A stretch of 64,000 nucleotides of DNA from NCBI RefSeq assembly GCF_900112975.1, contig NZ_FONQ01000002.1:186001-250000 (forward strand), read 5' to 3'. Positions 17,128 through 25,857 of this stretch are shown here, in pieces; positions within the stretch are counted from its first letter, which is position 1, and each line of letters begins with the position of its first letter. Both the position numbers and the translations under genes were made by a program. The stretch comes from Flavobacterium xueshanense. GTDB lineage: Bacteria > Bacteroidota > Bacteroidia > Flavobacteriales > Flavobacteriaceae. Below the pieces are notes generated by a model. That model was given only the letters and a program-made list of their open reading frames with translations. It was not told the origin of the DNA and ran no database searches.

Positions 17128-18069
17128 GTGAGAACTAAAATTAAGAATGCTGTTTCGTCTAAAATTAATGCCATAGGATTACCGATGTTAGCTTTATGCT
17201 GGGTCAGTTTTTTTTGGGGAACTACTTGGATTGCTTCAAAAGAAGGCGTAAAACACATGCCCGCATTACAATTGGTAGCCATTAGACAATTTCTTGGAGG
17301 ATTCCTTTACATTTCTTTTTTTCTATTTAAAAAAGCGCCTTGGCCTAAAGGAAAACAATGGAAAACGATCATTATTCTGAGTATTTTGAATTTTATGTTG
17401 AGCAATGCTCTGAGCACTTGGGGCGTGAAATACATCAGTAGTGGACTTGGGGCAATCATTGGAGCAATCGTTCCTTTGTGGATTGTTATCATTACTTTTT
17501 TTAGAGGAGAACGTTTATCCAGAATATCAGTTGTAGGCTTGATCGTTAGTTTTAGTGGCGTCTGTGTTATTTTTTACGACCACTTGCATGATTTCTTAAT
17601 CCCAAATTTTAGATTTGGAATTATAATTTCCATAATTTCTACTTTAACTTGGGCTTTTGGAACATTGTACACGAAGAAAAAAGCAGCAACTTTTAATCCC
17701 TATTTTAGTTTAGGGATACAAATGTTCTTGTCCAGTATCTTGCTTTTTGCTTACACAGGCGCAACCGCAACTTCCGTTAGTTTAAGCGCTATTCCCGCGT
17801 TATCGTGGTGGTCTATTGGTTATTTGGTTATTTTTGGTTCTGTACTGACTTTCATTGCATTTATCTATGCACTTCAAAACCTTCCTGCTGAAATAAGCAG
17901 TGTTTACGCGTATATCAATCCAATTATAGCCGTGATTTTAGGCGCTGTGATTTTTGGTGAAGTCCTTAATGCAGCCATCGCCATTGGTGGCGGAGTTACA
18001 CTGTTTGGATTGTATATGGTGAATTATTCGTTGCGGAAAGGAAGGAAAAATAGCAGCGAAATTATATAA
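17128..18069 (+). CDS. EamA/DMT-family transporter
   Basis: 313 residues with about ten transmembrane helices in two EamA repeats; the first starts FWGTTWIASKEGVKHMPAL. The C-terminal half keeps AEISSVYAYINPIIAVILGAV and GEVLN, both typical of this drug/metabolite exporter superfamily. The start is GTG at 17128, one base after the previous stop; no ATG is nearer. The transported compound cannot be inferred. It is the last gene of the 12.0-18.1 kb plus-strand run. Confidence 0.88.
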   Translation: MRTKIKNAVSSKINAIGLPMLALCWVSFFWGTTWIASKEGVKHMPALQLVAIRQFLGGFLYISFFLFKKAPWPKGKQWKTIIILSILNFMLSNALSTWGVKYISSGLGAIIGAIVPLWIVIITFFRGERLSRISVVGLIVSFSGVCVIFYDHLHDFLIPNFRFGIIISIISTLTWAFGTLYTKKKAATFNPYFSLGIQMFLSSILLFAYTGATATSVSLSAIPALSWWSIGYLVIFGSVLTFIAFIYALQNLPAEISSVYAYINPIIAVILGAVIFGEVLNAAIAIGGGVTLFGLYMVNYSLRKGRKNSSEII

Positions 18070-18074
18070 AACAA

Positions 18075-18104
18075 AAATCCCATTCGACTGAACGAATGGG
18101 ATTT
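18075..18104. terminator. Terminator hairpin between the EamA and lipoprotein genes
   Basis: AAATCCCATTCG pairs with CGAATGGGATTT across a 6-nt loop, six bases after the EamA stop. A short A-run on its left gives a weak T-tract for the minus strand, so it may stop both convergent units. Confidence 0.7.
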
Positions 18105-18112
18105 GTAAAATC

Positions 18113-18136
18113 TTATTTATTTTGAAAATTACCAGA
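18113..18136. repeat. 24-nt duplicate, copy 1
   Basis: These 24 bases (beginning TTATTTATTTTGAAAATTAC) are identical to 20292-20315. In both places they follow a hairpin whose stem contains CCCATTC/GAATGGG. The second copy includes the last codons of the M13 peptidase gene, so the first may be the relic of a lost or recombined copy. Confidence 0.75.
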
Positions 18137-18173
18137 GTTAACTTTTACATTTATGAGCTACGGTAAAAGCTTG

Positions 18174-18995
18174 TTACCAATAAACAATGTCGATCAACAC
18201 TGTATTAACCAAAACATTATTTTCAAATTTTTCTTGTTTAATTATGTTTCCAATCTTATCGAAGGAATATTTGTATTCTACAACAATATTCTTCGGTGTT
18301 TTAGGCAAAGAAAAAGTTTTTAATAAGTTATTTCGCTTGTCATATTCATTAATTGTAACTGAATAATATTTAGCCTTTTTAAATTCTAATTCTGATTTGA
18401 TTCTATTTCCGTTTTTATCAAAAATACATTTTAAATAACCGTCTTTAAGTTCTCCTTGTTTATTGTATGAATAGGTAATTAAAGATTTGTTTTTGTAGTC
18501 AATAGTTGTTTTTTCTGTAAATTTTAGTTCTCCATTTCCATCAAAATGTTCGACTACTATTCTATTTCCTCTTTTGTCATATTGTGTTACTCTCTTGTTA
18601 TTTAGCTTTTTGTCAAAGTAGGCTAAATACTCTATTTCGTTGCTCTTTTTATCATACTTGTGCTCCATCATTAATTCTGGGCTATTGGTATTTGATTTTG
18701 TAATTGATTTGATTACTAATCCATTTTGATAAAAAAATAAAGTTTCGTCAAAATAATCTTTTGCATAAAGGTCTTTTTGTGCAATTTTACGACCTTCTCT
18801 GTTCCAGTTTGAAATTAGTTCGAAAGGTATTGTCTCTGGGTCTATAACAGAAGATCCTTTTATGTTTTTGACTTTTATTTCCTTTACGTGACCTTTGATA
18901 TCTTGAATGTCACCATCGGGCATGGGGATTTTTTTTATTTTAATAGGAGCACAAGAGGCTAATAATGACAAAACTATAAACAAGAATATTCGCAT
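18174..18995 (-). CDS. Lipoprotein with YD-like beta repeats
   Basis: 273 residues from the ATG at 18993-18995. The lipobox in MRIFLFIVLSLLASC puts the lipidated Cys at residue 15. The mature part has repeated short units, such as YDKRGNRIVVEHFDGNGELKF, YNKQGELKDG, FDKNGNRIKSEL and YDKRNNLLKTF. They resemble RHS/YD-type beta repeats and predict a beta-rich surface or periplasmic protein. The open frame continues upstream to 19094, but without a lipobox. It follows the M23-like gene by about 100 bp and may be co-transcribed. Its function is unknown. Confidence 0.75.
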   Translation of the reverse strand: MRIFLFIVLSLLASCAPIKIKKIPMPDGDIQDIKGHVKEIKVKNIKGSSVIDPETIPFELISNWNREGRKIAQKDLYAKDYFDETLFFYQNGLVIKSITKSNTNSPELMMEHKYDKKSNEIEYLAYFDKKLNNKRVTQYDKRGNRIVVEHFDGNGELKFTEKTTIDYKNKSLITYSYNKQGELKDGYLKCIFDKNGNRIKSELEFKKAKYYSVTINEYDKRNNLLKTFSLPKTPKNIVVEYKYSFDKIGNIIKQEKFENNVLVNTVLIDIVYW

Positions 18996-19094
18996 AATTA
19001 GTAAATTTTGTAAAGTAGAAAAATGATAAAAAGTTGTTTTCTCAACTAGGATTGCATTGTTTAACTCTTTTAAATACGACAACATCGATTGCAT

Positions 19095-20021
19095 TTATCT
19101 CTTTAAAAAAGCTTTAATTTCTTTTTTGGACATCTCGGTTGAAATGAATTCTTCTTTAACTAATGCGGTATATTCCTCACCGTTAACCAATTGTACGTCA
19201 CCTTCGGTGGTGTGAAAATAAGGAGTTAAATAATTGTGTGACAGCATTGATTTATGATCATTGTTGTTTATTTCTTTGACAGGATAGTAGATGTCAAAAT
19301 TTAGAAGGTAGTACTCTTTGTTAAATTCATCAATGACTCCTAAAAAGCTTGATGGATAAACAGCATCACCCTCTTTAACACTAATTGAGCTAGATTTAAA
19401 ACCATTGTAGTTTGCATAGGTACCATCTTCATGTTCCACACGTATACTATTTCTATCTGTGGTAAAAACTAAGTCATCTTGGTAAGTTTTATTAGATTGC
19501 TTATTGGCAACCTCAATAACAATTCCTTTTCGCATGGCATAAATGCTATCAGGATTTTTGGCTCGAATAGCGTACGACTTGAACACGATGTCTTTTTTTT
19601 TGTTAAAATACACTTCATTAACATTCTTGCTCTCATAAACTACATAATTCTTACCATTTTTAAATGGCAGAAGATAGCAATAAGTACTGTCAACTTTAGC
19701 TTTGAAGTTTCCAGGAACATAAAAGACTGTATAACTGTATCCAATACCTTTATTTGGATCCCTTGGACGTAAAGTATACAATGTTCCAGATTTGTCTTTT
19801 ACAATTTTCTCAATATCACTTGATGATGTGTTTTCTAAATTTTTAAATTTTAGATAGACTGTATAAGTACCCGGTTTGAATTTTTCATAAGAAATCTCAA
19901 CTGAATTGTTTTGATTTTTTACCGCATTAACAATAATTACTCTTTCTTGTGCTTGTGCAACACTAAAGAAAATCAAAATCCAAAACAATGATATCGAGGG
20001 GACGATTTTTCTATTATACAT
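19095..20021 (-). CDS. Exported M23-like protein lacking catalytic histidines
   Basis: 308 residues with a signal peptide (MYNRKIVPSISLFWILIFFSVAQAQ). Residues about 165-275 have the LytM/M23 barrel pattern IRVEHEDGTYANYNGF and VKEGDAVYPSSFLGVID, ending YLLNFDIYY where active M23 enzymes have HLHFE. The HxH metal motif is absent, so it is probably a non-catalytic LytM-fold protein that binds or regulates rather than cuts peptidoglycan. A -7 box lies at 20064-20071. It heads a two-gene minus-strand unit. Confidence 0.65.
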   Translation of the reverse strand: MYNRKIVPSISLFWILIFFSVAQAQERVIIVNAVKNQNNSVEISYEKFKPGTYTVYLKFKNLENTSSSDIEKIVKDKSGTLYTLRPRDPNKGIGYSYTVFYVPGNFKAKVDSTYCYLLPFKNGKNYVVYESKNVNEVYFNKKKDIVFKSYAIRAKNPDSIYAMRKGIVIEVANKQSNKTYQDDLVFTTDRNSIRVEHEDGTYANYNGFKSSSISVKEGDAVYPSSFLGVIDEFNKEYYLLNFDIYYPVKEINNNDHKSMLSHNYLTPYFHTTEGDVQLVNGEEYTALVKEEFISTEMSKKEIKAFLKR

Positions 20022-20063
20022 ATGTTAATAATTATTTATTTTAACAGGTTTTGTCTTTCACAC

Positions 20064-20071
20064 CAAAGCTA
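20064..20071 (-). promoter_or_regulatory. -7 box of the M23-like gene
   Basis: On the minus strand the sequence reads TAGCTTTG, matching TAnnTTTG, 43 bp before the ATG at 20021. No -33 TTG is evident. Confidence 0.5.
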
Positions 20072-20251
20072 TAGATAAAAATATTAAATATAGATTGAAG
20101 TAGATGATTTTTTAATTTTTTTATTCTAAAGTGAATTTTAAGAAAATCGTTTAAAGCCAAATGGAATTCATCCATAATAGTATCTTTAACTAGTTAACCA
20201 CCTAACTCAAAAGATAAGAAGTATTTTAAACATATATATTTCACACCAACA

Positions 20252-20285
20252 AAAAAGCCCATTCACTATTGTGAATGGGCTTTTT
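20252..20285 (-). terminator. Terminator of the M13 peptidase gene
   Basis: AAAAAGCCCATTCAC pairs perfectly with GTGAATGGGCTTTTT across a 4-nt loop, 22 bp after the stop. Confidence 0.85.
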
Positions 20286-20291
20286 GAAATT

Positions 20292-20315
20292 TTATTTATT
20301 TTGAAAATTACCAGA
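20292..20315. repeat. 24-nt duplicate, copy 2
   Basis: Identical to 18113-18136; it spans the last codons and stop of the M13 peptidase gene. Confidence 0.75.
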
Positions 20316-22380
20316 TTCTTACACGCTTTTCAGGTGCAATGTACATTCCGTCATTAGCTTTTATATCAAAAGCTTGATAAAACGTGTCAATGTTTTGCAA
20401 GGGAACATAAGCACGGTACATTCCTGGAGAGTGCGGGTCTGTTTTTACTTGATTTTTTAAAGCTTCATCACGCATTTTTGAACGCCAGATAGTCGACCAA
20501 GAAATAAAGAAACGTTGTTCTGGAGTATATCCGTCGATTAATCCCGGATTTCCGTTTTCTTTCAAATACAATTGTAAACCATCATAAGCGGCATTTACTC
20601 CACCTAAATCCCCAATGTTTTCACCCAATGTAAATTTACCATCTACAAAAGTTCCAGGAATAGGTTGCAAAGCGCTGTATTGAGCGGCTAGTGCTCCTGT
20701 CAAAGCAGAGAATTGTTTCAAATCTTCAGCCGTCCACCAGTCTACTAAGTTTCCGTCAGCGTTGTAACGAGATCCTGAATCATCAAAACCATGTGAAATT
20801 TCGTGACCAATAACACCACCAATTCCACCATAATTTACCGCTTCATCTGCTTGGTAATTGTAAAAAGGCGGTTGCAAAATTGCTGCCGGGAATACAATTT
20901 CATTATTTGATGGATTGTAATACGCATTTACCGTTTGCGGTGACATTCCCCATTTTTCTTTATCAACTGGTTTATTCAACTCAGCAATATTCTCATTGAA
21001 ACGCCATTGAGACATATTTTTAGCGTTTTCAAAATACGTTCCGCCTTCTGCCGGACTTTTTATCGTCAAGGCCGAATAATCTTTCCATTTGTCAGGGTAA
21101 CCAATTTTTATTCTTGATTTATGCAATTTAGCAAGCGCGCTCACCTTTGTTTCTGCTGACATCCAAGACAAATTATTGATTCTGTTTTCGAAAGCTGAAA
21201 ATATATTTTTGATCATTTTCTCCGCTTTGGCTTTGGCTTCAGCCGGAAATTTTTTCTCTACATATAATTTTCCTAAAGCTTCTCCTACTGCTCCGTTGAT
21301 TGTTTGAAGCGCTCTTTCATCACGTGGTCTTTGGCTTACTGCACCAGTCAACGTTTTTCCGTAAAACTCAAAGTTTGCGTTTTCAATTTCAGTTGACAAC
21401 TGGCTGGAAGCTCTGTTCAACAAACTCCAACGCATGTATGCTTTCCAGTCTTCTACTTTATTTTCTTTAAAAATAATTTCTAGCGCCGTCATGTATTTCG
21501 GTTGCGATACAATAACGGTATCTACTTTTGCCAATCCAATTTTTGTGAAATAATTATTCCAGTTGATTGATGGAGTTAATTTACTCAATTCATTCAATGT
21601 CATTGGATTGTAAGACTTGCGACGGTCTCTGCGTTCTACTCTGTCCAATCTTGGTTTGGACATCGCAATTTCAAGAGCCAGGATTTTTTCAGCATTCGTC
21701 TTAGCCACTGCTGGTTTATCCCCAAGGTATTGCAACATTTTGGCAACGTGTAAAACATATTTCGCACGTTTCTCTTTAGAATCGGCATCCTCAGAAACAT
21801 AATAATCTCTGTCTGGCAAACCTACGCCTCCAGGACCTAAATTAATAACGTTTCTACTGCTGTTCTTCGCATCAGTTCCTACGCCAGCACCCATAAATCC
21901 AATGCCACCGATAGGTTCCATCTCAATCATTAATGCTTCTAAATCTTTGGCGTTTTTAACCGCGTCAATTTTTTTCAAATACGGTTTCAACGGAGCAATA
22001 CCTAACTTATTTCTTCCTACGGTATCAAGAATAGACTTGTATAAATTTACCGCTTTGCCTTGATCTGTATTAGATTTGTAGCTGGGATTTGTTGTAGCTT
22101 CTTTTAAAATCGCCAATGCATCAGCATCCGTTTTTTGACGCAATTCATCAAAACTACCCCAACGGGTTCTATCAGCTGGAATCTCCGTATTGTTCAACCA
22201 AGTTCCATTCACATAGCGAAAGAAATCATTACTTGGTTTTACATTTTTGTCCATGTAATTCACATTGATTCCCGGTTCTTTAGCTGCCGGAACACTCTGT
22301 GCTTGGCTCACCGCAAAACCCATGATTGCGGGAATCACAAAAAGCAATTGCTTATTGCTGGTTTTTTTCATTTTTTTCAT
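20308..22380 (-). CDS. M13-family metallopeptidase (neprilysin-like)
   Basis: 690 residues with a signal peptide near residues 8-28 (FVIPAIMGFAVSQAQS). The zinc motif is GGVIGHEISHGFDD, with the downstream ligand in GENIGDLGGVNAA and the family C terminus PEKRVRIW. M13 enzymes cleave small peptides with a preference before hydrophobic residues; in bacteria they are periplasmic or secreted. The length is that of a full M13 enzyme. The start at 22380 or the ATG nine bases downstream are both possible. It is monocistronic with its own terminator. Confidence 0.95.
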   Translation of the reverse strand: MKKMKKTSNKQLLFVIPAIMGFAVSQAQSVPAAKEPGINVNYMDKNVKPSNDFFRYVNGTWLNNTEIPADRTRWGSFDELRQKTDADALAILKEATTNPSYKSNTDQGKAVNLYKSILDTVGRNKLGIAPLKPYLKKIDAVKNAKDLEALMIEMEPIGGIGFMGAGVGTDAKNSSRNVINLGPGGVGLPDRDYYVSEDADSKEKRAKYVLHVAKMLQYLGDKPAVAKTNAEKILALEIAMSKPRLDRVERRDRRKSYNPMTLNELSKLTPSINWNNYFTKIGLAKVDTVIVSQPKYMTALEIIFKENKVEDWKAYMRWSLLNRASSQLSTEIENANFEFYGKTLTGAVSQRPRDERALQTINGAVGEALGKLYVEKKFPAEAKAKAEKMIKNIFSAFENRINNLSWMSAETKVSALAKLHKSRIKIGYPDKWKDYSALTIKSPAEGGTYFENAKNMSQWRFNENIAELNKPVDKEKWGMSPQTVNAYYNPSNNEIVFPAAILQPPFYNYQADEAVNYGGIGGVIGHEISHGFDDSGSRYNADGNLVDWWTAEDLKQFSALTGALAAQYSALQPIPGTFVDGKFTLGENIGDLGGVNAAYDGLQLYLKENGNPGLIDGYTPEQRFFISWSTIWRSKMRDEALKNQVKTDPHSPGMYRAYVPLQNIDTFYQAFDIKANDGMYIAPEKRVRIW

Positions 22381-22573
22381 TTTTTAGTTATGTTAACAAA
22401 GCTATTAATAAATTATTTGATTTTGTACTAAAACAAAATATATGCGGAAACTTTGACACCAAAATTTATAAAAGGTTTAATCAAAAAAAAAATTAATTTA
22501 CACTCTTTATTTGGAAAGAATCCGCTTAAAATAAGATTGTGTTAATTTGAATTAAAAACAAACCCCGTTTTTG

Positions 22574-22581
22574 TATTTTTG
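22574..22581 (+). promoter_or_regulatory. -7 box of the SCO-family gene
   Basis: TATTTTTG lies 15 bp before the ATG at 22597. A TTTG at 22546-22549 is 24 nt upstream, slightly beyond the usual spacing. Confidence 0.55.
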
Positions 22582-22596
22582 CATTAAAATAGCACC

Positions 22597-23262
22597 ATGT
22601 CAGATTTTATAAAAAAATACCGTCTCTTTTTTGGAGTTTTCATTGTTTTTTCGGCAATTATTTTATCCTTATTTTATTTGGCTTTAAAGCCAAAAAAAAC
22701 ACTTCCCATTTTCAATCCCGCAGATGTAAATCCAGAATTAGTAGACAGCACCGTTCAGTATAAAAGCAAATATCATACGATTGCCGATTTTTCATTCATT
22801 AATCAAAATGGGAAAACCATCACCCAAAAAGATTATGAAGGCAAAATATATGTCGCTGATTTCTTCTTTACCACTTGTGGCTCCATTTGTCCAAAGATGA
22901 CGACCAATTTATCTGATATTCAAAAAGCTTTCGCCAATAATCCAAAGGTAAAATTGCTTTCTTTTACCGTTTTTCCAGAGACTGACAGTGTTCCCGTTTT
23001 GAAGGCTTACGCCAAAAAACACGATGTTGATGACAACAAATGGAACTTAGTCACCGGAGATAAAAAAGAAATTTACACGATGGCCAGAAAATCCTATTTG
23101 GCTGTAAAACTTGGTAAACCAAGTGAACTCTACGATATGGTTCACACCGAAAATTTTGTTTTGGTGGATACTAAAAAAAGAGTGCGTGGTTTTTATGACG
23201 GGACCAATAAAGAGGACATGAAACGATTAATTGAGGACATCACTTTTTTGAGTAACAAATAA
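22597..23262 (+). CDS. SCO1/SenC-family copper chaperone / thioredoxin-fold protein
   Basis: 221 residues. One N-terminal transmembrane anchor (residues 10-30) is followed by a thioredoxin-fold domain with the copper ligands CGSICP (CxxxC) and the distal His in MVHTENFVLVD. SCO proteins deliver copper to the CuA site of cytochrome c oxidase or protect thiols. It probably acts in the periplasm for respiratory oxidase assembly. The neighbouring iron-uptake genes are separately promoted. Confidence 0.9.
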   Translation: MSDFIKKYRLFFGVFIVFSAIILSLFYLALKPKKTLPIFNPADVNPELVDSTVQYKSKYHTIADFSFINQNGKTITQKDYEGKIYVADFFFTTCGSICPKMTTNLSDIQKAFANNPKVKLLSFTVFPETDSVPVLKAYAKKHDVDDNKWNLVTGDKKEIYTMARKSYLAVKLGKPSELYDMVHTENFVLVDTKKRVRGFYDGTNKEDMKRLIEDITFLSNK

Positions 23263-23351
23263 TAAGCATAAAGACGGATTTCTACTTTACAAATAACTGT
23301 TTTTATAAAAGACAACCGCTGTCTCGATTTGTTTTAATTACCGTATAAATG

Positions 23352-23363
23352 TGATAATTATCA
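23352..23363 (+). promoter_or_regulatory. Fur-like palindrome in the feoA promoter
   Basis: TGATAATTATCA is a perfect 12-bp palindrome just before the -33 TTTG of feoA. It resembles the core of a Fur box (GATAAT/ATTATC). The same 12 bases recur upstream of the AraC-type gene at 57617-57628. Confidence 0.6.
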
Positions 23364-23393
23364 TTTGTATTTGTATTAAAATGTGTATTTTTG
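23364..23393 (+). promoter_or_regulatory. feoAB promoter
   Basis: TTTG at 23364-23367, 18 nt, then TATTTTTG at 23386-23393. Transcription would start near 23400. The half-site TCTAAATA begins at 23408, between that point and the TTG start codon. Confidence 0.75.
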
Positions 23394-23419
23394 CAATCTT
23401 AATTCAATCTAAATAAGTT

Positions 23420-23662
23420 TTGCAAACAACGATACATTCTCTCAAAAAAGGCGAACAAGCCATTATAAAAGATTTTGACATCGATACCGTTCCATTAAAA
23501 TTATTGGAGATGGGTTGCTTACCAGGCAATCTGGTAGAATTACTTCAAATTGCACCTTTTGGAGATCCTTTGTATTTGAATATTAATGGTTCATACGTAG
23601 CAATCAGGGTGGAAACCGCAAAAGAAATTGAGGTTGAGATTATAAAAACCAACTTATGGTAA
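23420..23662 (+). CDS. feoA: Ferrous iron transport protein A
   Basis: 80 residues forming one SH3-like FeoA domain: MQTTIHSLKKGEQAIIKDF, LLEMGCLPGNLVEL and YVAIRVETAKEIEVE. FeoA assists FeoB in ferrous iron uptake. The start is TTG at 23420, supported by the family N terminus; there is no upstream in-frame ATG before the promoter. It overlaps feoB by 7 bp. The Fur-like palindrome and a DtxR-type half-site at the promoter suggest repression when iron is plentiful. Confidence 0.92.
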   Translation: MQTTIHSLKKGEQAIIKDFDIDTVPLKLLEMGCLPGNLVELLQIAPFGDPLYLNINGSYVAIRVETAKEIEVEIIKTNLW

Positions 23663-25758
23663 GCAAGCAAAACATCAATGTCGCTTTAATTGGGAATCCG
23701 AATGTGGGCAAAACTTCCGTTTTTAATCAGCTGACGGGCTTGAATCAACAAGTGGGTAATTATCCCGGAATTACCGTTGAAAAAAAGATAGGTTTTTGCA
23801 AATTACCCAATAATATTAAAGCTAATATTCTGGATTTACCCGGAACCTACAGCTTGAATGCCAGTTCGATTGATGAGAATGTGGTCATTGAATTATTACT
23901 GAACAAAAACGACAAATTATATCCTGATGTAGCGCTTGTAGTTACCGATGTAGAAAATTTAAAACGAAACTTACTTCTTTTTACCCAAATTAAAGACCTA
24001 GAAATTCCTACTATTTTAGTCATCAACATGGCCGATAGAATGAAATTTAAAGGAATTACACTGGACATTCCATATCTGGAAGAACACTTAAAAACAAAGA
24101 TTGCATTAATCAGTTCCAGAAAAGGGTATGGAATTGATGAATTGAAAAAGTTGATTGTAAGCTACCGAACCATTTCGAGCGAACCTTGCCTGAATGCCTC
24201 CGTAATTGATCCCGATTATTTCAACAGTTTGCGTAAAGCCTTCCCAAATCAATTGCTGTATAAATTGTGGCTGGTTATTACACAAGACGTAAATTTCCTG
24301 AATTTAGAACGAAATGAAATCCGAAGCTCGTTTACGAAATCGCACTCTGATTTAAAACGTTTGCAACAAAAAGAAACTATAAAACGCTATCAATTCATTA
24401 ATGATGTTTTGAAAGTGGGACTAAAAATCGATTCTTCCGTTGCAAGAGATTACCGAAGCAGATTGGATCGCGTGCTGACACACAAAGTTTGGGGATACGT
24501 CATTTTCTTTCTTATTTTGTTTGTTATTTTCCAATCCATTTTCGAATGGTCTAAAATTCCAATGGATTTCATCGATACTTCTTTTGCTTCCTTGAGCACG
24601 CTTGCTGCCGAAGGATTGCCAGCCGGAGTTTTAACCAACTTAATTTCGCAGGGAATCATCCCGGGAATTGGAGGAATTTTGATCTTTATTCCACAAATCG
24701 CCTTTCTGTTTATGTTTATTTCAATACTCGAAGAAAGCGGTTACATGAGCCGTGTGGTTTTCTTGATGGACAAAATCATGCGAAAATTTGGTTTATCGGG
24801 CAAAAGTGTTGTACCGCTTATTTCCGGAACAGCCTGCGCCATTCCTGCGATTATGGCAACTCGAAACATCGAAAACTGGAAAGAAAGATTGATTACTATA
24901 CTCGTAACTCCATTCACCACCTGTTCTGCCAGATTGCCGGTTTACGCCATTATTATCGCTTTGGTAATTCCGGATAACCGCATTTTTGGTTTTCTGAACA
25001 TGCAAGGAATGACCTTGATGCTGTTGTATCTTTTGGGTTTTGGAATGGCTATTTTTTCAGCTTACATTTTGAATAAAATTCTGAAAATAAAAGGAAAGAC
25101 ATACTTCGTCGTCGAAATGCCCAATTATAAATTACCACTTTTCAAGAACGTAGGTATCAATGTAATTGAAAAAACAAAGGCTTTTATTTATGGAGCTGGA
25201 AAAATCATTTTGGCCATTTCCATCGTATTGTGGTTTTTAGCTTCTTACGGACCAGGTGAAAAATTTAATAACGCGGAAAAAATTGTTGTTGAAAACACGA
25301 AGCAAAATCCATTGCCGGAAGATGAATTTGAAAACGCTGTCGCTTCGCAAAAACTGGAAAATTCCTATATTGGAATTATGGGAAAAGCCATTGAACCCGC
25401 CATTTCGCCTTTGGGTTACGACTGGAAAATAGGTATTGCCATTATCAGTTCCTTTGCGGCCAGAGAAGTTTTTGTGGGAACATTAGCCACGATTTACAGC
25501 GTTGGCGGGAGCGATAATGAAGTTACCATCAAAAACAAAATGGCTGCCGAAATCAATCCGGTTACCGGTGAAAAGATTTTCAACTTCGCCTCAGGAATTT
25601 CATTGTTGTTGTTCTATGCTTTTGCGATGCAATGCGCCAGTACACTAGCGGTTACCAAAAAAGAAACCAATTCATGGAAATGGCCGGCCGGGCAATTAAT
25701 CTTTATGTCTGGATTTGCTTATGTTGTGGCGTTACTTGCGTACCAAATTCTGAAATAA
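23656..25758 (+). CDS. feoB: Ferrous iron transport protein B
   Basis: 700 residues. The N-terminal G domain has GNPNVGKTS (P loop), DLPGTYSL (G3) and INMAD (G4). A GDI-like helical region follows, then an inner-membrane Fe(II) permease of about 8-10 helices with two Gate repeats, including SGTACAIPAIMATRN and TPFTTCSARLPVY. The Cys in these gates is conserved in FeoB. The length and order are those of a complete FeoB. It is co-transcribed with feoA; the FeoB-associated Cys-rich peptide lies 2.4 kb downstream, after a TonB receptor. Confidence 0.97.
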   Translation: MVSKQNINVALIGNPNVGKTSVFNQLTGLNQQVGNYPGITVEKKIGFCKLPNNIKANILDLPGTYSLNASSIDENVVIELLLNKNDKLYPDVALVVTDVENLKRNLLLFTQIKDLEIPTILVINMADRMKFKGITLDIPYLEEHLKTKIALISSRKGYGIDELKKLIVSYRTISSEPCLNASVIDPDYFNSLRKAFPNQLLYKLWLVITQDVNFLNLERNEIRSSFTKSHSDLKRLQQKETIKRYQFINDVLKVGLKIDSSVARDYRSRLDRVLTHKVWGYVIFFLILFVIFQSIFEWSKIPMDFIDTSFASLSTLAAEGLPAGVLTNLISQGIIPGIGGILIFIPQIAFLFMFISILEESGYMSRVVFLMDKIMRKFGLSGKSVVPLISGTACAIPAIMATRNIENWKERLITILVTPFTTCSARLPVYAIIIALVIPDNRIFGFLNMQGMTLMLLYLLGFGMAIFSAYILNKILKIKGKTYFVVEMPNYKLPLFKNVGINVIEKTKAFIYGAGKIILAISIVLWFLASYGPGEKFNNAEKIVVENTKQNPLPEDEFENAVASQKLENSYIGIMGKAIEPAISPLGYDWKIGIAIISSFAAREVFVGTLATIYSVGGSDNEVTIKNKMAAEINPVTGEKIFNFASGISLLLFYAFAMQCASTLAVTKKETNSWKWPAGQLIFMSGFAYVVALLAYQILK

Positions 25759-25801
25759 ATATTGAACAAAAGTTAAATTTGACAATTTAATTATTTTTAT
25801 C

Positions 25802-25855
25802 TTGTCTAAATAAGAATTAGATTCTACCTTTGCCGCGTAGAATTAATCTAAATAA
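25802..25855 (+). promoter_or_regulatory. Promoter and repeated operator half-sites of the FecA-like gene
   Basis: TTG at 25802-25804, 20 nt, then TACCTTTG at 25825-25832. The spacer is filled by TCTAAATAAG-AATTAGA (25805-25821). A second site, TAGA-ATTAA-TCTAAATA, lies at 25838-25854, just after the expected start point. A repressor bound at either site would block RNA polymerase. The half-site TCTAAATA is shared with feoA and the AraC gene. Confidence 0.65.
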
Positions 25856-25857
25856 AA

